Source: Nautilus pompilius (taxonomy: Eukaryota; Mollusca; Cephalopoda; Nautilida; Nautilidae). From it: 64,000 bases of DNA. Positions 26,901-41,900 of this stretch are shown here, piece by piece. The position numbers were made by a program, and so were the translations under genes. The DNA lies in the NCBI GenBank assembly GCA_018389105.1, contig JACATO010001127.1, positions 434,001 through 498,000 of the forward strand, given 5' to 3'. Numbering within the stretch: the first letter of the stretch is position 1; each line of letters opens with the position of its first letter. The notes beneath the pieces were generated by a model. That model was given only the letters and a program-made list of their open reading frames with translations, had not been told where the DNA came from and ran no database searches.

Positions 26901-29900
26901 AATGTAACTCCCGCCAATACCGGGGGACAACTGTACAGCTATGCCCTGTTGGCTAGTGTGTTTCAAGCAAGCGCACTATTGACGGGAGTTTCGAAGTGTC
27001 CATCGGCTAACTATGGTTTGATTTGCTTTGTTTGTGTCAGCTTTCTGTTGAATATTTTGTAATATTGTTTTGTTTCCTTATATAATTGAGATAAAATAAA
27101 TTTGAAGGTTTATGCTCAGAGTTATTTTAATGCTGGGCAGGTATGTCCTTATTTAGCTTCCACTGTATCCTCTAAGATGTCTGCTTTTGTTGTACGTTAG
27201 GTTGTTGGATGTTCAGAAGGTGTCGTAATTTTTGTGGAGCCGCAAGTTTTTGGCATGTGGCTAAGAGTTGAACGGATCTGGAGCTTAAACTGACAAGTGG
27301 CTTGGTGGGGGGGGGGACTTTTTGGAATTTTCTTTGTTGGCATTATGCAATCCAATCTTTTGATTGTGAGGTTTTGTGTATCAATGCCATATTACTTGGA
27401 AAAACCTGATGAAGCAGATAGACCTCTCTCAGGTATTGTAGAACACGGGCTAAATGAACAATAGTCTGTTTTTTTTTTTTTTTTTTTTTTCTGCAGAACT
27501 TGTGGATTTATCTAATCTGACAACGTAATCAGTGCTGACCAACCATTCCAAAAGTATGAAAGATACTGATTTTATAGTATCTCTATGAAGTAATTGAGCC
27601 CGTGTTGTTCATTCATTTTTTTTTTTTTTTTAAATTTTAATCAGTTTTTGACTAAGGGACTAATGTTGGAAATCATTTTTGGTTTCTGTAGTACTTATTT
27701 TTCAGATATTTTACTTCAAATTGGTGACTCAGTTAAAGTTTGGAATGTTTTAAGCATAAAACTTGTTTTCAAGTAATTTGAATTTTTATTAATTTTTTAA
27801 ATAAATAAATAAAAAAAACATACAGCAGAATAACGTTACAGAAACTAACTTTGATATCTTAAAAAAAAATAAATAAATAAAAAGGAATATGGAAACAGTT
27901 CTGGAACTATCTTTGGAAATTTGTTTTAGAAGTACTAATCACACAGGAAATAAATATACTGTCTGGTACACTACAGGAAAATGAGAGTGCTTTATCTGCA
28001 TGTTTAGTATGATGCCATCAAAGAGTGAACAACTCAGTACGGTATACTTGTGGATCCTTTCAGGCTGAAAAGGCTCTACGCAAACAAGCAAAGCGAGACC
28101 GAGCTGATCGACAGATGCTACAGTTAAAGAAAATCAGGGAGCTGCTGCAGCTACAGAACTTGCTGGACAATCTGGGAGCTGAGAACGTACGCTGTGACTT
28201 CAAGTCAGGAAGGTATGGAGCAGTGGTAAGTAACAAAGCAGATTGGTCACAGGGCATGGAATTCAACATAAATCACCAAGATTAGCTAATCTTCATTAAC
28301 TTCTGTTTCAGTATCTGAGGGGGTGAACAGCATAGTTCTACTCAGCCATCCTTTGTTATTACTTTACACTCCTTTCCCCATCTGTGCAAACAGATACAGT
28401 TCACACCACAGGGAAGAAAATAGGTAGTGCTGCCGCCTCCATTTAGTTAGATTCTTATGAAAAGAAGCATTTTACTTTAGCTAATTATACATTTAATTTA
28501 ATACAATCTGTTTGATTTTGAAGTCTCGAAGTCACCTTGGTTTGTGTATTGTGTTATTTACTTGTGTGCTTTTGTTTGTTTTGAGGGGAGGCTTGTTGAA
28601 CTACATACTGAGAATATAAGAAAGCTTGGATAAAGTTTGTCTGGGTGAAATTGTAAAAGAGATTGTTTTAAAGAAAGAAAATGAAACCAACAGTTATAAC
28701 CTGAATAATTAAATGAAAGACATGGAAACATCTAATAATTTGGCCAACAGATGATTAAGTAGCACATTGGTGAAAGATACTCGGATTTTGTCTTATCCAA
28801 GGGCTGTTTATTAACAGTTAGCTTAGAGATAAATAACTTTTAATTCTGGAATCGTATGTTGGTTGTTTTCTAGTTCTTGAAAGATAATTAAGATTTTTCA
28901 AACTGATTATGAAGTAACTATGGTTTCATTTATTGCCATGTTTTTTTTTTTTGAAAATGAATAACTTGCAGTGCAGCTGGAAGTGGCAGAAATTAACTTT
29001 TATTGGGTAGATTTAAGAATATTAACTACATCATAGAACTTCTCAGGTGGCGGGGTGTCCAGTCCTTTGTTGTTCGCTCGACTTGCCCGCAGCGGCTCAT
29101 GGTTAGTGGTATGCAGATAAGGCTTTTCTTAACTGCATTCTAACATTAGCCTGACCTGGTTATGTGGAGTTTGTGGTCAGACATTGACACCTTTTATGTA
29201 TTAATAGTGAATTACTGTTCAGAAATGGTTTCTTCTTGCTTGCAATACCTAAAAGTAGCCCTGGTGATTGGAACTGCCACTTGGATTGGATTGGAACACC
29301 ACTACCAGAAGTTTTGGATGCTGAGTTCAGGCCTTAGAGATGACAATGTGGCTTACACTGAGCTCACCTGCCACATGATGTTAAGATGCTACACTCCAGC
29401 ATGCCAATCTCTCTGGCAAGTTGGCCAGTTATTCTGGAAGCGACTGAATGATGTTTGTTTGTCTTGCAGGTTCTCACTGAAGAAAACCTTGATCAGCTGG
29501 ATGGACTCTACAAGCTAATCAGCCCTACCCGCGATGGCGAAAGTGCCTTCTCCGAGCAGGTCAGCATTGCTGCTGAGCACATTGCAAATTTGTTAGATGC
29601 CAGGGAGAAAATCATCATGGGAACAACGTACAAAGAACTTAAAGAACTTATTCTACTGATGCAGAATTGTGGCTACTTTGAAAATGCTCCAAAATATGAA
29701 GAGGAAACATCGCAACCAGGTAAGCTTATTTTCTTTCCATACTTTCTGGTGTTTTTGTTTTTTTAATGACTCAATCTGTTTTTGTCCTGTCCAAGTAGGT
29801 AACCATTTCTGTTTGTATGCCAGTAGGCCCATTAATTTGGCTGGCATACATTTCACAAGTAAGTCTTGGTTTCAAGTTTTGATTCCTTTTTCCAGTCATT

Positions 29901-32900
29901 TTTATTTGTATCATCTTTCTCTTTCCCTCCACCCTCCTCTTGCTTAAATTGGTGTTTAAGAACTAAGAAAAACCTAACTCTGAACATTGTGGTCCTAACA
30001 CTGCTGTGATGATAAATCAGTCAGCTGCCTGTCCATTGCTTCACAGATGCTGTGGAGGCTGGTTTGTCTGTACTGGAGAATTGGAGTGGGTTTAATGTTG
30101 CGACTGCTAATTAAGTTTTATTTTTTTAAATTCTTGTCTCAGGAGATGTTGTGGTGGTATGGATGGATGTGACTAAACTTTACTTAGATGAATTTCCTGG
30201 GTTTTTTCCTGTTAGGTGAAACACTAACCTGCAGCTTTAATTTCTGGTTCACTAGTTTGCTCTAGGAAAGTTCTTTCGTGAACCAACTCCAATTCTTGTT
30301 GTTGCTGTGAGCTCCTGTTTTGACTGTCATCAACCATCAGCATTGATGAAGCCTGGCTTTGAAGGGAAATTTTTTCTTTTTGCCATTGTGTTCTGTTGGT
30401 CATCGCTGCAACACAGCATTCATCCAGGTTTTTCTATCCTTACTGTACTAGTTGTGTGTAATGGAAGAAAAAGGAATATAAACTCAGTGCCCTCACTTGA
30501 GAGTAGACCATTGTTTTCTTAGGTTGAATTTCCAAGAAAGAGGCACTATGCTGTTGTTGCTAGTGACACAACCTTATTAGTGTGAAAACATTTGCCTAGT
30601 TAAGCAAGGATAACTGTATCCTAATTTAGTGTACACAGAATCCTGCATATTCAGACGAGTTAAGCATTTTAATTTTAAACTATTGCAAAACCTTGCACTC
30701 TTGAAAATTTCACCAACTAAATTGTTTTGCAGTTAAACACCACACTTGTAGTTAAGACGTTTGCTTAGTGCATAATAATGAATAGACTGCAGAAGATTGT
30801 TGTTGTTACTGATAGAATGAGTAATACATCGCATAAACTTTGCAATGTTTATCGGGACCTGTACATGAAATGCAAGTGCCATGTTCATTTGTGGTTTCTG
30901 TCTCTCTAGTTAAACTAGAGTATTTTTGTGAAACCTCTTCAAGAGCCTTGAATTCTATATAGTCCAGATAAATGTTTCTGCAGATTTTGTGTAAATTCTG
31001 TCTAGTCAGATCAACTCTGCAGTACCATTTCAGTGTATCTATTAAATAGAAGGGTAATGTCTGACTTGTCACATCATCTCTTTGCCTTCCAGGAAATTGT
31101 GGGGTAATTGTTGTTTGGTGTGTGGTGGTGGAAACAAGCAAAAAATCTCCATTACTAAATGTGGTTGTTTTTTTTTTTTTCTATTTTGCAAGTTGATTGT
31201 GCAGCTACAGAGCAAGACAATGTAGGAATAAACTCTGCAGAGCCAGAAGCAGTGAACCAGAATGTGGCACCCTCTACCTTACCTGAGGTCCCCACAGAGG
31301 AAACTAAACCAACTGTGGCAACTGTGGAACCCCTGGTTGATGTCCGCACCGAACATGATGTGGAACCAATGGTGAACAATATTGACAATGACTCTTTCTT
31401 TACTACAGACACACCTTTTCCCCGACAGCGACCGTTCCAGGAGATCGTTTCTTCAGTGCAGGGCAACTTTAACTTCTTACAGGAGTCCACAATCGACTTG
31501 GAGTGTTAGTATATTGCCTTTGAATTTATTTATGATTAATTGTATTTTGTTTTTTGTTTTTCCTGTTTCTTGCTGCCTTTGTCACCTAGAAAACCAAATC
31601 TCTACTAAATAGGATCTTGTGCAAAACTCTTGATTTCTTTACTTTTTACTGGGGGGGGGGGTAGTTGGTCAGATTTATATATGCTTCCACCTTGTAGGTT
31701 CCAAATGTATGTGTACAGTGTCTTCATCTTTCAGATAAATTAAATTTAAAATTAGTAGCTGCACAAAGCAAAATGTTCTGAAAGTCTTCATTCATTCTTT
31801 TATGCATTAGATTTAAACCAAAGATAGAGATGAAAGAATTCACTATTGTTAATGATGATGATGATTATAAACCTGTCAGTTTTATCATATTTGTTTATCG
31901 GTGGGAAAACTTATTTATGGTAAATCATTTGAGGTTGTGACATAAGTTTGTAAAACATTGTTCAACAAGAAAGTTCTTCCTACCATTTCTCATGCATGGT
32001 AAAGTGTTACTATATTTACTTATTAATTCCATTATTTTCTAAATAAATAAAATTTTTTTAAGGCATGGCCATGTAGGAATAGTCAGATTTCATGTAAGTT
32101 TTTTTTCCCCTGGACTGGGAGGTAGTTATGTATTGGATTACTTCCATTGTCAGAACTTAAAATAGAAAATGATGAACCTACTAGAAAGTGCAAATAAAAT
32201 TTCAAGTACTGTAATATAAATATTATTGAATGTTTTTTTTTTTTTCAAAATTATTACTGTTATTATGGAGCTTATTTATACTCCTCATTACAGGATTTGT
32301 GCTCCTTAAGTATGTTAGAAAAGTGCTTTTATTTCCTGGAATTTAGTAAGTGCTTCTTTTTTAAAACAAATGTCATTGAGTTGTGGACAGGATCTTCAGA
32401 TAGAACGTTTACCTAATAATGGCTGATAGATCAAATTAATCAAATAGCTAAGGAGACACCAGTACTCGAAATTCTATTCTCTATTTTTGATGATACCTGC
32501 ATAAAACTTGATTTGTGCCATCTAGGCATCCGACAAATTAAGGCATAGGGACTGAACTACCACAGTTCTATAATCCATGATGACTCCCTGTCTTGTAGTA
32601 GCTTAATTGAATGCCACTACTGCACTAAATAGCACAAAGGATTTAAAGTGATGGTACCTGGTTTATGAAGACAGATACACAAAGGGGAGGCTACTTATGA
32701 ACAATTTGAGTGAGATGAAAGGGATGTATGCCAAACTAACACATTTCATTTGTTCATTGATATAAGCATTATATTTCACTGCAGAAATTTTAAGATATTT
32801 TGAGAAAAGAGATACATTTTTGACACATTACCTGTTGGTGTTACATTTCAGGATCAAGGCTCTCCATTGCATCTCCAGAATTAAGTATCTTGACCTAATA

Positions 32901-35900
32901 CAGCAAAATCGCCATGTAGGAATGTTTCTGAATGCCTTACCTGCTGTTCAGAATTCATGAATTCTGAATTGTCCTTACTGAGAAAATAGCATCCAATTTC
33001 AGGTTACTTTATAATGGGAAACTTCTAGACAACAACTTTCCTTAGAGCTTGTTAGTGGTTCAATCTCATGTGAATGGGCCAGGCCATGACCTGAGCTTTA
33101 TATTGAGCTCATCTGATATGTTCAGCAGCCTGCTTATGAACTGGGAGACGGCCCTGCTGAGAAGACCAGAAACTATTTGAAAACTTCCACAGATTTTTGT
33201 TTTCTCATTATTGTTGTTTGGGTTTACTACCACCATAAGCATCTTCCAGTGGTGTGTGGCACGTGTAGATTCGTTTACCCAGAAACATACAATTTGTTGG
33301 AATTTTGTAAGCTAAGGCCCCTTTCTTAGATGATTTGAAAGCCAGAGGCAGTGAACGTGATCACAGAAAAACTTTTGCGTGATTGTTGGGTTTGGATGGG
33401 GAAAATTACTTTGGAAATGTTAGTTGGGGGATTATTGTTTTGTTTTGCTTTTTGTTTGACCGCCAAGATTGGAAATTAACTTCCTTCCCCACCAGAAAAA
33501 TAATTGGTTTTACCTTTGCCATTGTTGAGTGCTGATTTCCTCTTTAGTGAATTGTTGAGATATTTTCCATGTAATTACCACTTCCATAGCAGACTTTTGC
33601 AGGTGAAAAAGTCTTACTGTCTTTAATAATTTGGAGTAAATTTTCCAGTAACTACAGCAGTCCACAAATTTAAGTTCTGAAAAAAGAAGAAAAAGTCAAG
33701 GTATACTAAACCTGGCTCATCACCTCCAGAAACAGTGGATGGATGTGCTGCTTATTGCACAGTTCTGATTTTAAAAAGAACAACAACAACATTCTGCAAG
33801 TTGGTTTTACGAAGTGTGTAAATGAATATTTAGGCATGTGTGTGATTGTCTTGAAAGAAAAAAAACTAACCAATTTTACATTTTATCATCATTACCTGAA
33901 GAATGACTTGTGCAAAAATTACATTTTAATAATTTAATCACAGAAAATTAAAAAAAAAAAAAAAGTATCAGTAGAGATATGAACAAAAAAAAAAAATCCA
34001 TTATCACTTTTGTTGCTGTTGGGTTAGTTTATCTGTTGTTAGGCACCATAATATAAATTTTAAAATTCTCTGCCATGTGTTTTACTCCTGGTAAAAGTTG
34101 TTGATATGGTTGCTTTTTTTTTTTTGTCTTGCCTGCTCTGACTTCAGAGGTCAGATCTGGCAGGGTGGGGATAGTATCTCTCTCTCCTAGTAGCTACTTA
34201 AGATTTATTTACTCTTTCAGTTAGACTAGTTGGTAGTGTGTGTATTTCAGTTCTGGGGTGCAGAACGTTTATGTGAACTGTAGTATAAAACACTAAGCCA
34301 TAGTGACTGGCCAATAAGACTAAGGTAGACAATTGGCTTTTGTGTAAGCCATGGTATAACAGTATAGTTGCTGGCTGTTCGGATAGCTTCATTGACCATG
34401 GCAGGGTGAAAAGTCTCCGAAGATATCTCTGCAGATTTTTATTCAAACAGGTGTTTTTATATTTACTTATTTATGCTGAGAAAGCTGGAATGATATATGA
34501 TTTTAAAGTACTAGACTGTGACGGTTGATTGGGCAAAAACTAATAATCAGATCTCTAGTGTGTAGGGAAGAAACATGTTGGGATTAAAAGGAAAGTCTGT
34601 ATTTTAAGTGATCTGTGAAAGTTGTTCTATTTTCCCCTCTGGCATGTTTAGGTATTTATATTTTTTTTAAAATCTAAACTTATTTAGATGCTGACAGCTT
34701 GCTATTCTTTTTGATGACCTTAGTGCTTTAACAAGTGTGTGTGTGTGTGTGGTTAAAGATTTCAATACATAGGAGCATTGACACTGTCTGCAGGACTCCA
34801 GCTCCCAAAAGGGGTGATCTTTTGAGTGAAATGGAAATGTGATAACCAGTGAGGATTGAGTGTCTGAGGTGTCTTAAAACGAGTTCTGTGATGTTTAAAT
34901 TGGCATCAACTAAATGGATGAAATATTCCATGCTCAGATGTTGCTGCTTCCTCTTCATTAGAAATACAGCAGGTTGAATCACCTGACTTGCAGGAATGTG
35001 TTTTTATAAAACTGTCTCGACCGGTGGGGGCATGACTTTTAATCTTGCATTTTGTTCGTTTTATCGATTTAATGGTTGGGGAAGGGTTAATCTTGTACAA
35101 ACAACAAAACTGGTTGACATTTTTGCCCTTTTCTCTCTCTCTTATATTTGTAATTTGAATTTTGCATATGATTTCTTCGTTCCCAAAAGAGGTTGGTATA
35201 TTCCAAGGAGAGAGTAAAATGCTTGCTTTTCCTGCAGAAGGTAGAATTCCAAGATTGCCATAACTCACAACCTCCCAACCACATGTAGAGGTAACTGGTG
35301 TTGGCACTTAATGCTAGAATCCTGAGGGTACATCCATTCAGCCAAAAAAAAGTTGACGTGTGGCTACCGATTGATTATAGCAGTGTATTGATGACTAATA
35401 CATTTTGAAAATGTTTCACAAATTTAAAAGATCGTAAGCTGCTGCTAACCTTTTCCAGATTGTCAGCTTAAACAATGTCATAACCTAAGGTGGACGCTGT
35501 TTGTTCTATTCAGTTAAAGATTAAATAGATTATTAAAAAATTTGGACCTCCCTTTAATTTCCCCTAATTTGCAGAGAATCTTGCAAGTTAGTACACCTGT
35601 CTGAGCTGGCGGTTCAGCAGGGTGAGAGGGTGAAATGCGGCCAGATTGCGCCGGTCTGGTAACAAACGTGGCACTGCTCTACACTGCAGGCAGAGTGTTG
35701 ACAATGCACTTCTTTCCTAGCTCTGCTGCTGACATTAGTCAAGCTGCTCGTAATGTTTTGCATATTTTAATTTTAGTTTGGCCTTAATGAACCTGTAAAT
35801 TTTTTTTTTTAAAAACCTGTTTATAATGCAAATTTAATTAATCTCTTAGTTTATGTGGTGTTGCTTTGCACTCTTTTTTTTTTTTTAATTTATGGGTGGG

Positions 35901-38900
35901 GGGTCTGGAGGTTTGACGGAACCTTTGTGTGTCTGCGCAGTTGGGAGGAAAGTAACCTGCAACCTTATTGTTTACAGGAAAACTACTTTGTGGTGTTCTC
36001 AAACAGTCTGACTTTGTACTTATAACTAAATAAAGGAAAACAATTATCAGGACGACTCTCTGACCCAAAAGTGAACAATATTTAAAATATATGTATATAT
36101 TTAGACTTGTAAGCAGTGCTCTTCAGCTTAATATAGTTTTTAGCAATAGGTTATCCCCCTTTGTTTTTTAATGTTGGATGGTTTGAATTAGTGAACTATT
36201 AGTATTTTGGATATGTGGACTGCGTGCCTTTCTGTTTGTGAACATATTTTTACTTTATTTATAGATGTGATTGTTTTAATTATGTTGTCAGAGGAGGAGG
36301 AAGAGAATCTTGATTTCAGAGTTGCTGTGCTAGCCCGTTTGTCTTTCATGCAGTATGTTTTGCTGTCATTACAATAGGTCTTTGAAGTCTTCTAAAATCT
36401 GGGGCCAGTAACCTTGACATTCTGAGCACCTGCTTGACACTAGCTTCTGACTGCTGCCAGTACTGTGCCAAAGATATAATCATCATTCATCATTACCGTC
36501 TTTTTATTTTTCTTCTTTTTTGAAAAAAAAAAATTATTTTAAAAATTGAAATAAAAGTTTTTAAGTGAAATAAGATGGCTGCTTGTTTTTATTCACTGAA
36601 GCATTTTGATTTATGGCCAATGTAGCAATGAATTAAACGTGCTTTGAATTTTAAGTGAGTGATACTTAGACACTTTAGTTTTGCAGAATTATTAAAGATG
36701 CAAGAAACAATTTGTTTTTTTATTGTTACTGATTTAAAAAAAAAAAGAAATCCAACAAGCATTCTGTATTATTAAATGATTGGTTAGTGTAAAAAAAAAT
36801 TGTCTTTCTACGTGTCATCCTTTTGATTCTCACCGCCTCATTGCACATACAGCACATCTAGAAATAGGCAATATTTAGAAAAAGTAATCTTTTTAATGCT
36901 TGATATGTTGTTAAATAAAATGTATATCTAACTGCTTATATGAATGTGAGTATTTATTGGTACATATGGTGACGAGAAGACATACTGCTTCTGATTTCTT
37001 AGCAGGTTTACTTTTCGCATGGGCATAATTGGAATGTACAGTCTGTCAGAATAAAATGGGGAAATCGTGAGAATAACGAAATAGTTCATGTTACCCCCAA
37101 GAGCTAGTTGGTAGAATGTCAGAGATGCCTTCTGCATTTGGTGATATCAGCATTTACATGAGTTTGTGTGCTTGGTCAAACTAAGGGGCAGATAATGTAT
37201 GTCATGGACTAAAAAAACAGTACAGTGCATGGCAGGGTTAGGGTTAAAATTGATTTTTTAAAAAGCCCCCGTTTGCTCAGTGAGATCCAGTTAATGGATA
37301 AGGCTTGCAGACATTGCCAATACATTGGCGTCATCTGCATAAATTTGACTACATTGGAAAGTGTGGATTTGCATGGCGCCTGTTCTGTTGTTTTATTGGT
37401 TTGCTTCATCAGTTTATACCAAATGGGTGTAGAAAGAGGCCACTCAACCATTTCAGGACCTGTTCAGTTTAGCACTCTTGGTTTCAGTGTGACAATGTGA
37501 GATGCTGGACTCTCAACCAAACACACTTATGTAAAAAAATTTTAAAAAAAGGTGGGGGGTGCTGAAGGTGCTTCCCTGGGCACTGAGGAGCTCTGAAAAG
37601 AATCCAATTGAATATAGCTTGATTGCCAATTGCAAAAAAACAAAACAAAACATGAAACCCACATTGTGGCAGATGTGAAAGACATTGAAAGCTTTGGTGC
37701 TACAATAAGAATGACATGTGCTTCAAGGGTGCTCATTTTCCTCTGGCAGGATTATGCTCATGTTCCCCCAAGCTTGGGAAATGGAGCTGTAAAAGATTTC
37801 CATTGGTTCTGATGGCTAAAATTTAATTTAATTTTAGTCTCTCTCATAGGTTGTCTAATTTTCCTTCATTTGCATTCTAAGTCTGGAAGCTTTAAAGGCA
37901 GGAAGTGACTGGTATGGCTTTAAAGATATGTAAGTTGGTGTTCAAAGTGCCTTCTCAGGAACTTTCTAGTCTAGTATTCTAAACCTGGCATTACATTTGA
38001 AGTAATACCTAGGGGGGGGACCTGTTTCCCAATTTTATTTCCTTTTTAAACTTTATTCCCATTGAGTTATTTTACTCCTACTACTTGTAACTGCGAGATT
38101 TGTTGTTTTTCTCAGTGGAATTAACCACAGAGTAGTAGCAAATAGGTATCTCCTTCACTTCTGACCCATGTATGTGTACAAAAATGCTATTCATTGCCCC
38201 TTATTATTTTCCTGAACCCTTAAATGTTATTCTCGGGGTAGCGTATATTTTTTTCTACTTAGTGGGCCTGACTTGTGAAAAGCTACATTTTGTTTGCTTT
38301 GTGCTTGAAAGTTTCAACCAAATTTCTACTGTCTATCCATTCAACTGCTTGATGGCCTCCTATGTGATTTTGCTTGACTAAGTGAAATATCCTGTTTCCT
38401 TAATGTCCAAATTGGGCTAATAAAGGTAGTCCAGGTAACATTTTAAATATGAAATTCTAATTGCCTTCTAAACACTTTTTTGATACAAGAAAGAACCCAA
38501 ACTATATACTTAGTCCTGTCCCACATTGGCCGGATGCGGAAGGGTAGTTTACTGACTGTAGAGTAGATTTGAATGTCCATTTCTCACTGAAAAGTACAAC
38601 AGTGGGATTAGATGGGTAAGAGTATGGTTTGTCACGTCTTATAATGAAATTACTATTTTTAACAAAATAGTGATTCAATGACTGAAACGCAAGTGACCTT
38701 AGTGACAGATTGCACAAGACATCAACTAATAGTGGTTAATTTCCTTATGCAAACAAGTGGATTCTTCAGTTCTAACTTGACTCTGATCCATGTCGTGTAG
38801 CATCCGATAAAGCTCCAAACACGTAAACTCCAGTCGCATAAGAAAATCAATCTTCGGTAGGGTGGAGAGATGATGTCACAAAAATACAGCATGCATTGAA

Positions 38901-41900
38901 TAATTTTTTGTCTAAAGTAACTTGCAATGGTTAATTCCTAGTTAATTTTCAGATGTTATGTAGATCTTTGAAATTTAAAAAAAAAAAAAAAAAACGGATT
39001 TAGTATGCATAGCAAACTCTATTTTATCAAGAACTTCATCTCTGGATAACTGAATAGTATGTGTATACATTCAGGTTTGGAATCCTTTGTCTTTTTATTC
39101 TTTAATGAGCTGGATGCTTGTGTAAAATTTCTGTTGTGAAGGTGAAAGGTGTTAAAGAGAACCTCAGGCAGGAGACAAAACACCCATTTATTGTATGTTG
39201 AACGGTTACTTACGCGAATCACAGATTTCTGACTTGAGCCTGGTGAAAAATAATAAAATTTGTATCATCTGCATTTATCAGAATCAAGTTTCTACTTTTA
39301 ACAGAAAGTGAAAATGGTTAGCTATCCAGTTTGCTACTTTTTTAGTAGTAATGAAGTTTGTTATGGTGTAGTGATGTTTTCATAAAAGTTTGCTGTTGTA
39401 AGGATTAAAAGCCATGAAGATCAGAAATCTGTAGTTGCAGCACCTTGATGGAAAGGAAGTGCGGTAAAGCGATTGTTCACTTTTATATTAAACCCCAAGG
39501 AGAATGACACGATATTTTAATGCTAGAGTTTCTTTGTGCCATAATTTGTGCGTACATTTCTTATAGATGGATGAATGGAAATCATCTGGTTAATATGCCT
39601 AGAAACAGTAGGAAAGAATCTTTTTGTGTTAAATATTAATCTTGTTTAACAGTGTGACAGGGTGGTGTGCTAGGATCTTGGTTATTTGTTTTATCATGCA
39701 GCTACAAACTGCTTTCTTGACATTTTTGGTTCCACTTGTCTGCTTTTCTAATTGAGTCGCACTTGTTGTAATTTATAGGGTTTCTTTGGAAGTCATCCAT
39801 TTTGCCTGAAGGATTTCAAATTGTTGCATTTTTCAATTTTGGCCTTTTTTCCCATCATATGGAATGTGAATGGGAGCATTGTTCCCTCCAGACACTTGCA
39901 GTATGATAAATGAGAAACTGCCTCAGAGGTGTAATGTCTTTAAAAGAGATTTCATCACATTTTTTAACTCTGAATCTGTCGTCAGTTTTTCATTGCAGCA
40001 TTAACGCTTCAGGTTCCTTCTGCTTGATTGCTTAAAAACTGGTGAAATTGAGTTGCTAGACACACACGTTGAGAAAACTATTTGAGCTGGCATGTGGCAA
40101 GTAAAGGATTTTCAGTGCTCAAACGAAAATCACAAGAATCTTTTGGAGTGGACTGATATTTGTATTGGTAAAAACACCGGTTCTCTGAAAATTTCCTTAG
40201 ATTTTGCGTATTTACACACACGGCAGGATTTTAAAAGTTACTACAACGATTTTATACGTTGTCCTAATTTTAAGAAAATCTGGTACCTCGTTCTTTTCGA
40301 GTAAAAGAAACTTGTAACTGTTCTAGTTTTACGCAGCTAGCTTTTTGTAGCTCAGCCCTTTCCATCGTGTGTTGAAAGGAAAGCTGACTTAGGGAGGAGA
40401 CTACATGTTCTTTTGATTTTCTTGCAGCAACAACTGTTTGGTACAAAAGAAGAAAAATATCAGTTATTGCATGCAAGCGGACAAACATTGGTTGCACATA
40501 AATGTATCTTAATTTAAGGGAGGTATTTCTATTATGATCAACATCAAGAAATTTTCAATTATCTGGACACCTGGAACCAGTCTCCATCAATATTAAGGAG
40601 ATTTCAGTTTACATTTTAGATAGTTTGCCATTGCTTGTTTGTTTAAAAGATATATTAAAAGGGGGGGTTTAAATCTGAGCAGTCCCATAGGCCACTGTAC
40701 TAAGAATTACCTCCCTTTGATCTAAAAATAACATGACAAACTTACGTGTTTTACGAAGGTGAATACATACACCTTTGCTCTAGTACCTGGGATTGATGGA
40801 AGAGCAAAATCTTTAGACGAATGGCAACAGATCAGAGAGAGCAAGTACCTGGTTTTAACAGGGAAAGGTAGTTGCCCTGTGTCTGTCATCACTTCCCCAT
40901 CGCCATAGAACTTGATTGATTGTGGAAGCTTGGGCGAGATTCGTTTTGTGCCGTTGCAGGGCCCACGATCTTGAGAGTTTGGTGCTGGAAGATCCAGTGG
41001 CGTGTTGAAATCACGACGATTGACATCTATAATTACTTGGAACGGGGAGATTCTATTGCCTTTGTTTAACCCTGATCAACTTTGCTTTAAGATACTTTTT
41101 ATCAGGTTGGCAATTATGTTATCCACAATTCTTATTTTAGAATATGTTGATCAAGCTATTGTTCTGCACGAGTGAATTTTATCACTGACTTGAGCTGTTC
41201 TCTTTAAATGTTCTTGTGAAACAAAAGTAATCAATACTTATGGTCTACCTCCAGTTTGGCTGTTTACTATAATACACCCAATGAGTGAAGACAAACCATT
41301 AATAAATTTGTTACCCTTTAAAGAGGTAAAATGGGTGAGAGTTGGGGCAGGCAGTTGTGAAGGTGAGCACGGGTTATTCCTGGAGATGGTTATCATCATT
41401 AATAACATTTGTGTCTAAGTTATGAGCCAGAACTGGATTTGAGATGGTGTGTAATGTGAATCCATATCAGAATAATTCACCGGATATCGATCTTATGCGC
41501 TTCATAGAAGTGGAGGAGAAAACGAGGCTTGTGAAAAGAAGTGGTTGGTTTTGACAGAGCCCATGAATCAGTGAGTAAAATTTGGAAGTCAATCCCTCTG
41601 GATTGGGGGTGGTGTCTCATGAGGCATCTAAGTAACGAGCCCCTCCCATGATCTCTAACTCTGATTACTAAGGTAATTTTCAGTTCCATGCGATGTCTCT
41701 GCCCCTGGTATCTCTCTCATTAAGGAATCATTTCTCCACTTTTCTCGTTTGCTTACATACTGACCACTAATGCTGAGCATTGTTTTGTAGCTCCTCACAT
41801 GGATCCAGCAGTTGTGGTTGCCCATTCAATGCCCCCGACTTCCTCCTCGACTGGCCAGCCCCTTGACTCGAGCAGCATTATGTCTTCACCGGGTTTTACG

